Positions 39,610 through 44,176 of a stretch of 44,176 bases of DNA are shown here, one piece after another. The notes below the pieces were generated by a model. The model searched no databases. It saw nothing but the letters and a program-made list of their open reading frames with translations, and had not been told where the DNA came from. Numbering within the stretch: position 1 is the first letter of the stretch; each line of letters opens with the position of its first letter. The stretch comes from Rhodococcoides corynebacterioides (lineage in GTDB: Bacteria; Actinomycetota; Actinomycetes; Mycobacteriales; Mycobacteriaceae): positions 1 through 44,176 of the forward strand of contig NZ_JABUBU010000023.1 of NCBI RefSeq assembly GCF_019834675.1, read 5' to 3'. A program made the translations under genes and the position numbers.

Positions 39610-40994
39610 CAGCTGTACACCGTCTGCCCGTCGTCGGCGGTGTCCTTGCCGATACGCCGCGCGAGATACAGGCCCTCCAGGGCCAATTCGAGGGCGGACG
39701 CCCGCTCTCCCACCGAGGTCGCGCCGAGCCGCCGGGCGACCTCGTCGACCACCGAGAGGTCGGGAAGCGCGTCGAGCAGCGCCTTCGCCGTCACCCGGGC
39801 ACCGGTGACCACGGGCTCGCCCTGGTCGATCGCGTTCACCAGCGGGCCGAGATCGATGCCACCCAACGCATCTCGCGCGGTGTCGGCTGTGGCGCGACGC
39901 AGCAGGTGAGTCAGCACCTCGATCTCGCGGCCCTCCTCGCCCGACTCGAACTCCACCTTGCCGCGCAGCACGTCGACCACCGTCGTCGTGTCGACGGGAC
40001 GGGCGACGGGATCGTCCTCGCCCAGCACCGCGGCACGGTGGACCGCGGCGGCGCCCACCGTTTCCGCCGCGGCGACCGCGAAGCGCGCCGAGACGCCGGA
40101 ACGCTGGTCCACCGAGGGAGACTCACGGAGCAGCCGGGTGAAACGGGCCAGCACCTCGAGGACGTGCGGAGGCACGTCGGCGGACAGGTCGGCCTCCTGC
40201 TCGATCACCGAGATCTCGTCGGTGAGCAGCAGCGGGTAATGCGTCCTGATCTCGGCGCCGAAGCGGTCCTTCAGCGGGGTGATGATGCGGCCGCGGTTGG
40301 TGTAGTCCTCGGGGTTGGCGCTGGCCACCAACAGCACGTCGAGCGGCAGGCGCACGGTGTAGCCGCGGATCTGGATGTCCCGCTCCTCCATGACGTTGAG
40401 GAGCGACACCTGGATGCGCTCGGCGAGGTCCGGGAGTTCGTTGATGGCGACGATGCCGCGGTGCGTGCGCGGCACCAGGCCGTAGTGGATGGTCTCGGGG
40501 TCCCCGAGGCTGCGGCCCTCCGCCACCTTGACGGGATCCACGTCACCGACGAGGTCGGCGACGGAGGTGTCCGGCGTCGCCAGCTTCTCGGAGTACCGCT
40601 CGCTGCGATGGCGCCAGGCGACCGGCAGGTCGTCACCGAGTTCCGCGGCCCGACGGAGGGACGTCGGGGTGATCGGCTCGTAGGGATGCTCGCCGAGTTC
40701 GGAACCGTCGATGACGGGCGTCCACTCGTCGAGCAGGGTCAGGAGGGTGCGGAGCAGTCGGGTCTTGCCCTGGCCGCGTTCGCCGAGCAGCACGACGTCG
40801 TGCTGGGCGAGCAGGGCACGTTCGAGTTGCGGGAGGACGGTGTCCTCGAAGCCCAGGATGCCGGGCCAGGCGTCGCGCCCGTCCCGGAGGGCGGCGAGCA
40901 AGTTCTCACGAAGTTCGGTCTTCACGGATTTCTGGACGTGGCCCGACGCGCGGAGTTCACCGAGTGTGGTCGGACGGTCGATGCTCGAGGTCAC
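39609..40994 (-). CDS. MoxR-family AAA+ ATPase
   Basis: 461 residues from GTG 40994 (VTSSIDRPTTLGELR); the open frame extends further upstream without family similarity. Walker A is GERGQGKTRLL, Walker B is GIVAINELPDL, sensor 1 lies in LLVASANPEDYTNRGRIITPLKDRFGAEI, and an alpha-helical lid follows. Related to the magnesium-chelatase ChlI branch. It probably remodels or loads a metal-dependent client together with the coupled VWA protein. Confidence 0.88.
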   Translation of the reverse strand: MTSSIDRPTTLGELRASGHVQKSVKTELRENLLAALRDGRDAWPGILGFEDTVLPQLERALLAQHDVVLLGERGQGKTRLLRTLLTLLDEWTPVIDGSELGEHPYEPITPTSLRRAAELGDDLPVAWRHRSERYSEKLATPDTSVADLVGDVDPVKVAEGRSLGDPETIHYGLVPRTHRGIVAINELPDLAERIQVSLLNVMEERDIQIRGYTVRLPLDVLLVASANPEDYTNRGRIITPLKDRFGAEIRTHYPLLLTDEISVIEQEADLSADVPPHVLEVLARFTRLLRESPSVDQRSGVSARFAVAAAETVGAAAVHRAAVLGEDDPVARPVDTTTVVDVLRGKVEFESGEEGREIEVLTHLLRRATADTARDALGGIDLGPLVNAIDQGEPVVTGARVTAKALLDALPDLSVVDEVARRLGATSVGERASALELALEGLYLARRIGKDTADDGQTVYS

Positions 40995-41035
40995 TTCTCC
41001 AACGTACGAGCCCCGCGGCGATCCGGCACGCCCCG

Positions 41036-41362
41036 TCAGTGACCGGTCTGATCCAACAGGTCCTTGCCCTCGGCGTTCTTGACCCGCTTGCGCTCGAGCA
41101 GAACCAGCGCGAGGCCGGCCGCCCACAGCACGACGGTGGCGGGGAAGAGGATCATCGCCCAGCCCTCGAAGCCGTAGCCGGCCGCCACCAGAGCGGACCC
41201 CAGCGCCCCCAGACCGAGAGCGATGAGGAAGTAGCCGGGCCAGTTGCGCGCGTCGGCGATCGCTTCGCCGGCGTGCGCGCGCATGGTTCGCTCGTCGTCG
41301 CGCGGCTCGCGGTCCTCGCTTCCCTCGGCTTCGCCGTCGGGCGCCACTCGGTCCGGAGTCAT
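41036..41362 (-). CDS. Two-segment membrane protein, function unknown
   Basis: 108 residues. A charged N-terminus with many Asp/Glu/Arg, two membrane segments (about residues 44-62 and 68-88, joined by GYGFEGW) and a basic KRVKNAEGKDLLDQTGH tail. No recognised family. Divergent from the glutathione peroxidase gene, with 69 bp between the starts. Confidence 0.65.
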   Translation of the reverse strand: MTPDRVAPDGEAEGSEDREPRDDERTMRAHAGEAIADARNWPGYFLIALGLGALGSALVAAGYGFEGWAMILFPATVVLWAAGLALVLLERKRVKNAEGKDLLDQTGH

Positions 41363-41417
41363 GCGCCGCGTCTACCCTGCGAAAAACCCGACCAAACCCC
41401 CCGGAGCGGATCTTCGG

Positions 41418-41432
41418 TAGCGTCGTTCGACG
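41418..41432 (+). promoter_or_regulatory. Leaderless-type promoter of the peroxidase gene
   Basis: TAGCGT at 41418-41423, eight bases before the GTG start at 41432, without a Shine-Dalgarno sequence. Confidence 0.4.
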
Positions 41433-41926
41433 TGACGAGCACCAGTGCCTACGACTTCACCGCCACCACCATCGACGGCGAGCCCGTCGACCTCGCGGAC
41501 TACCGCGGGAAGCCGATGCTGATCGTGAACACCGCCTCCCAGTGCGGGTTCACGCCGCAGTACGAAGGTCTCGAAGCCCTGCACCGCACCTACGGTCCCC
41601 GTGGACTCGTGGTGCTCGGCTTTCCGTGCGACCAGTTCGGCCACCAGGAGCCGGGCGACGCCGACGAGATCAAGAACTTCTGTTCGTTGCGCTACGACGT
41701 CACCTTCCCCCTGCACGAGAAGATCGACGTGAACGGCGACGAGGCCCACCCGTTGTATCAGTGGCTGCGGCAGCAGAAGTCCGGCGTGCTGGGCAACCGC
41801 ATCAAGTGGAACTTCACCAAGTTCCTGGTGGACGCCGACGGGCAGGTGGTGGACCGCTTCGGACCCACCACCAAGCCCGAGAAGCTCGCCGACCCGATCG
41901 AGAAGGTGCTGACGGACCGCGCATGA
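41432..41926 (+). CDS. Glutathione peroxidase-family thiol peroxidase
   Basis: 164 residues of the GPx/BtuE family. The peroxidatic site NTASQCGFTPQYEGLEAL has Cys where animal enzymes have selenocysteine. GFPCDQFGHQEPG carries the Gln of the catalytic tetrad and the C-terminal KWNFTKFLVD provides Trp and Asn. FCS (about residue 86) may offer the resolving Cys. Bacterial members reduce peroxides with thioredoxin. GTG 41432, apparently leaderless; the stop overlaps the next ATG by four bases. Confidence 0.93.
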   Translation: MTSTSAYDFTATTIDGEPVDLADYRGKPMLIVNTASQCGFTPQYEGLEALHRTYGPRGLVVLGFPCDQFGHQEPGDADEIKNFCSLRYDVTFPLHEKIDVNGDEAHPLYQWLRQQKSGVLGNRIKWNFTKFLVDADGQVVDRFGPTTKPEKLADPIEKVLTDRA

Positions 41927-42414
41927 CGGCACCCGATCCGACGATGGAGGCGATCACCGCGGCCGTGATGCGCGGCCGCGGTGGCGATGTCGCCGGGGCG
42001 CGGTCCGACCTCGAGGCCCTCTGGTCCGAGATCGGGGTGCGCGGCGACGAGTTCCATCGCTGCACGCTGGCGCACTACCTCGCCGATCTGTACGACGACG
42101 CCGCCGTCGCGCTGATCTGGGATGTTCGCGCTCTCGACGCGGCCGATGCCCTCGACGACGACCGGGCGCAGCAGCACCACGCGAGCCTGCAGGTCGCGGC
42201 GTTCTACCCGAGCCTGCATCTGAACCTTGCCGACAACCTCCGGCGGTTGGGGTCCTTTCCGGCCGCCGCCGACCACCTCGATCGCGCCGAGGAGCGTCTG
42301 TCGGCACTACCCGACGACGCGTACGGCGAGATGATCCGCTCGGCCCTCACCGAGCTGCGCCAGGCGGTGGCTGAGCACCGCACGGAGCGCCTGTCGAGCG
42401 GGCCCGATTCCTGA
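41923..42414 (+). CDS. TPR-like helical protein, function unknown
   Basis: 163 residues, translationally coupled to the peroxidase (ATGA). The content is helix pairs of TPR type: RGGDVAGARSDLEALWSEI, CTLAHYLADLYDDAAVALIWDVRAL, SLHLNLADNLRRLGSFPAAADHLDRAEERL. The coupling suggests a partner role in the peroxide response, but nothing in the sequence shows it. Confidence 0.75.
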   Translation: MTAPDPTMEAITAAVMRGRGGDVAGARSDLEALWSEIGVRGDEFHRCTLAHYLADLYDDAAVALIWDVRALDAADALDDDRAQQHHASLQVAAFYPSLHLNLADNLRRLGSFPAAADHLDRAEERLSALPDDAYGEMIRSALTELRQAVAEHRTERLSSGPDS

Positions 42415-42462
42415 TACTCGGTTCCTGATTCCGTCCCGGTTTGCGGTCGGTTTGCTGGATCG

Positions 42463-42484
42463 TGTCGGTGGGGGTCGATACAAT
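42463..42484 (+). promoter_or_regulatory. PafBC-type (RecA-NDp) DNA-damage promoter
   Basis: TGTCGGTG (42463-42470), exactly eight bases (42471-42478), then TACAAT (42479-42484). This fits the mycobacterial RecA-independent DNA-damage motif TTGTCRGTG-N8-TANNNT at every defined base except the first T. The hexamer ends seven bases before the ATG, so the transcript would be leaderless. Confidence 0.7.
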
Positions 42485-42491
42485 CGAACAC

Positions 42492-44176
42492 ATGAGCGAT
42501 CGGGGGGTCGGAGCGGCGGGGGATGCGCAGGTCGGCGGTGTGCCGTGGTCCTCGCGCGACCTCACTGCGACCGGTCTGCCCGCCTCGTTCGATCTCCCCG
42601 TCGGTGGGCACCTCGACGCCCTGGCCGACCTCAGTGCGGGGACGGCGTACCTCGAGTGGCGCCGCTACCAGCACGCCGCCGCCCTGCACACCGAACTGGT
42701 CGTCCCGGAGGAGGGTAGCGACGAGCGAGCGGTGGATGCGTTCGCTCAGTGCGCCGCCCGCGTCGCCACCTCATTGTCGGTGTCGCAGTACGTCGCCGAA
42801 CGCCTCCTCGACGACGCCGTCGCCCTGCGTGACCGCCTGCCGCGGGTGGCGGAATGCCTGCGCGACGGGGTGGTCTCCGCCAACTTCATCCGCACCATCG
42901 TCTCGCGCACCGAACTGATCCACGGTCGCCCGTATCAGGGGTTGGTGGACGCCGACATCGCCGCCGCCCTGCGAAAACCGGGGACGTGGTCGACAGCCCG
43001 AGTGCGGGATCTGTGCGATCAGATGGTCTACCGCCGCGACCCCGACGCCGTCCGCGAACGCCGAGACGACGCACTGAAGGGGCGGTGCTTCTTCACCGAG
43101 GCCGGACTCGACGGCATGGCGACGGTGGGGGCGACGATGTCCGCCGAACACGCCGCGATCGTCGCCCGCGTCGTCGAACGCCTCGCCGCACAGGTCTGCA
43201 AGCACGACAGTCGCACCAAGACCGCGCGGGCATCGGATGCGCTGTTCGCGTTGGTCAAGCACGCCCCGTTCGGCTGCGACTGCGCACGCCCGGAGTGCGC
43301 CTTCACCGTGGTCGATGCGGACGAGGTCGCGGCCAACGCAGCACGGATCGTCATTCACGTCGTCACCGACACCACCACCCTCGCCGGACCCGTACCCGCA
43401 ACCACTTCAGCGACCACCGCCGCTGCGACCACCTCCGCCGACGCTGCGGTCAGCGAGCCCGGGCAGCCGGCAGCGCACGCACGGACTCAAGACGCGGATA
43501 CGACCGCGGTCGCGGCTCCGGCAGACCAGGTCCTCGCCGACGAGGTCTCACTCGATGAGGTCGCGCCCGAGAAGACCCCGGTCGAGGAGGTCGTGGTCGA
43601 GGAGGTCGTGGTCGAGGAGCTCGCGGCCAATGAGACTCCGGCCGATGCCGTTGCGGCCGATGGCGTTGCCGCGGAGGCGGTCTCGACCGAGGACGTCGCA
43701 GCCGAGGGAGTTGGTGCGGACGCGGTCGCTACCGACGAGGTCGCGGCTGAGGACGTTGCGGCCGAATCGGCGACGGATGCGGTTGCGGTCGAGGCGGCAG
43801 CTGCGGCCGATGCCGTTGCGGTCGAGGCTCCGCGCGTCGACCCCGAGCTGGTCGACGGTGTCGGCTACATCGCCGGACTCGGCATCGTCTCCGGCGCCCA
43901 CCTCCGCGACCTCGCCGCCGACCCCGCCACCCTCATCCGACCCCTCGGCGACGGCACCGATACCCCGCTTCCGGCGACGCAACCGGCGGACCCCTACCGG
44001 CCGTCCGCGGCCCTGGACACCTACATCCGTGCTCGCGACCGGTACTGCACCTGGCCCGGCTGCAACCGAGCCGCCTGGGACGGCGACCTCGACCACATCA
44101 CCGAATACGACCACCGCAACCCGGAGCGGGGAGGTCAGACCACGGCCTGCGGGCTCGGCGCCAAATGCCGCTTCCA
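42492..44176 (+). CDS. DUF222/HNH endonuclease-family protein (3' cut by window)
   Basis: Open from ATG 42492 to the window edge without a stop, at least 561 residues. Residues 1-295 are a DUF222-like domain (VSQYVAERLLDDAVALRDRLP, VVSANFIRTIVSRTELI). Residues about 297-448 are an Ala/Val/Glu/Asp low-complexity insert. From about 449 a DPELVDGVGYIAGLGIVSGAHL stretch leads to the HNH nuclease site: YIRARDRYCTWPGCNR and DGDLDHITEYDH. The nuclease end is beyond 44176. Related proteins (13E12 family in M. tuberculosis) occur in many copies and some are damage-induced. The PafBC motif upstream fits that. Confidence 0.88.
   Translation, partial: MSDRGVGAAGDAQVGGVPWSSRDLTATGLPASFDLPVGGHLDALADLSAGTAYLEWRRYQHAAALHTELVVPEEGSDERAVDAFAQCAARVATSLSVSQYVAERLLDDAVALRDRLPRVAECLRDGVVSANFIRTIVSRTELIHGRPYQGLVDADIAAALRKPGTWSTARVRDLCDQMVYRRDPDAVRERRDDALKGRCFFTEAGLDGMATVGATMSAEHAAIVARVVERLAAQVCKHDSRTKTARASDALFALVKHAPFGCDCARPECAFTVVDADEVAANAARIVIHVVTDTTTLAGPVPATTSATTAAATTSADAAVSEPGQPAAHARTQDADTTAVAAPADQVLADEVSLDEVAPEKTPVEEVVVEEVVVEELAANETPADAVAADGVAAEAVSTEDVAAEGVGADAVATDEVAAEDVAAESATDAVAVEAAAAADAVAVEAPRVDPELVDGVGYIAGLGIVSGAHLRDLAADPATLIRPLGDGTDTPLPATQPADPYRPSAALDTYIRARDRYCTWPGCNRAAWDGDLDHITEYDHRNPERGGQTTACGLGAKCRF

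Noticed and set aside
42484..42499. Full LexA operator at the DUF222/HNH start
   Set aside because: Only the left half TCGAAC is intact; the right half GAGCGA has two mismatches. The PafBC motif explains the promoter better.
1..44176. tRNA or rRNA genes, insertion sequences, integrase or attachment sites
   Set aside because: None seen on either strand by reading; a tRNAscan or ISfinder run would be decisive.

Overview
The window is high-GC DNA (roughly 70% G+C by eye) with mostly GTG/ATG starts, many 1-4 nt gene overlaps and several leaderless-type promoters. Gene order and family content point to a mycolic-acid actinobacterium of the order Mycobacteriales, most likely Rhodococcus or a close relative. 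The left third repeats the order known from Mycobacterium tuberculosis around Rv0981-Rv0995 (mprA-mprB-pepD-moaB2, mscL, the Rv0991c/Rv0992c pair, galU-glp-rimJ). An MspA-type mycolate porin gene is inserted in it. No rRNA, tRNA, CRISPR array, insertion sequence or prophage was seen.

Layout. (1) 1-5.4 kb: galU-glp-rimJ on the minus strand; divergently, 5-formyl-THF cyclo-ligase, a FmdB/Ruc-type zinc-ribbon chaperone behind a CIRCE (HrcA) operator, a SAF-domain protein and mscL, closed by a strong bidirectional hairpin. (2) 5.4-13 kb, minus strand: a lipoprotein, the MspA porin with a long upstream region, then the envelope-stress operon mprA-mprB-pepD-mog with two MprA-box-like direct repeats, and a secreted lipase. 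(3) 13-15.5 kb: a small gene with an SOS box over its promoter, an unlisted 37-aa membrane peptide, a secreted glycosidase-fold protein lacking the usual nucleophile, and a ribbon-helix-helix/GAF protein. (4) 15.7-27.2 kb: a compact polysaccharide operon (initiating sugar-phosphate transferase, polymerase, three GT4 transferases, flippase, Wzz-like protein with a degenerate kinase-like tail) that ends in a condensation-fold acyltransferase and a lipoprotein lipase, suggesting an acylated surface glycan. (5) 27.2-33.4 kb: zwf-type glucose-6-phosphate dehydrogenase; divergently a PAS-GAF-kinase-receiver-ANTAR hybrid protein and a DUF1992 protein; then a KhtTU-like K+/H+ antiporter pair. (6) 33.4-36.2 kb: a divergent zinc-starvation locus with two Zur-box-like palindromes, carrying cysteine-poor L32, L31B, L28, L33, S14 and S18 plus the MRF-type CobW GTPase. 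(7) 36.2-44.2 kb: AEC transporter, lipoprotein, MoxR/VWA pair, small membrane protein, glutathione peroxidase with a TPR-like partner, and a DUF222/HNH gene cut by the window edge behind a PafBC-type DNA-damage promoter.

The regulatory readings (CIRCE, MprA boxes, LexA box, Zur boxes, PafBC motif) come from reading the bases directly and are among the most testable results. The strongest candidates for unusual biology are the acylated-polysaccharide operon, the kinase-ANTAR fusion, the SOS-boxed small protein and the nucleophile-less glycosidase.
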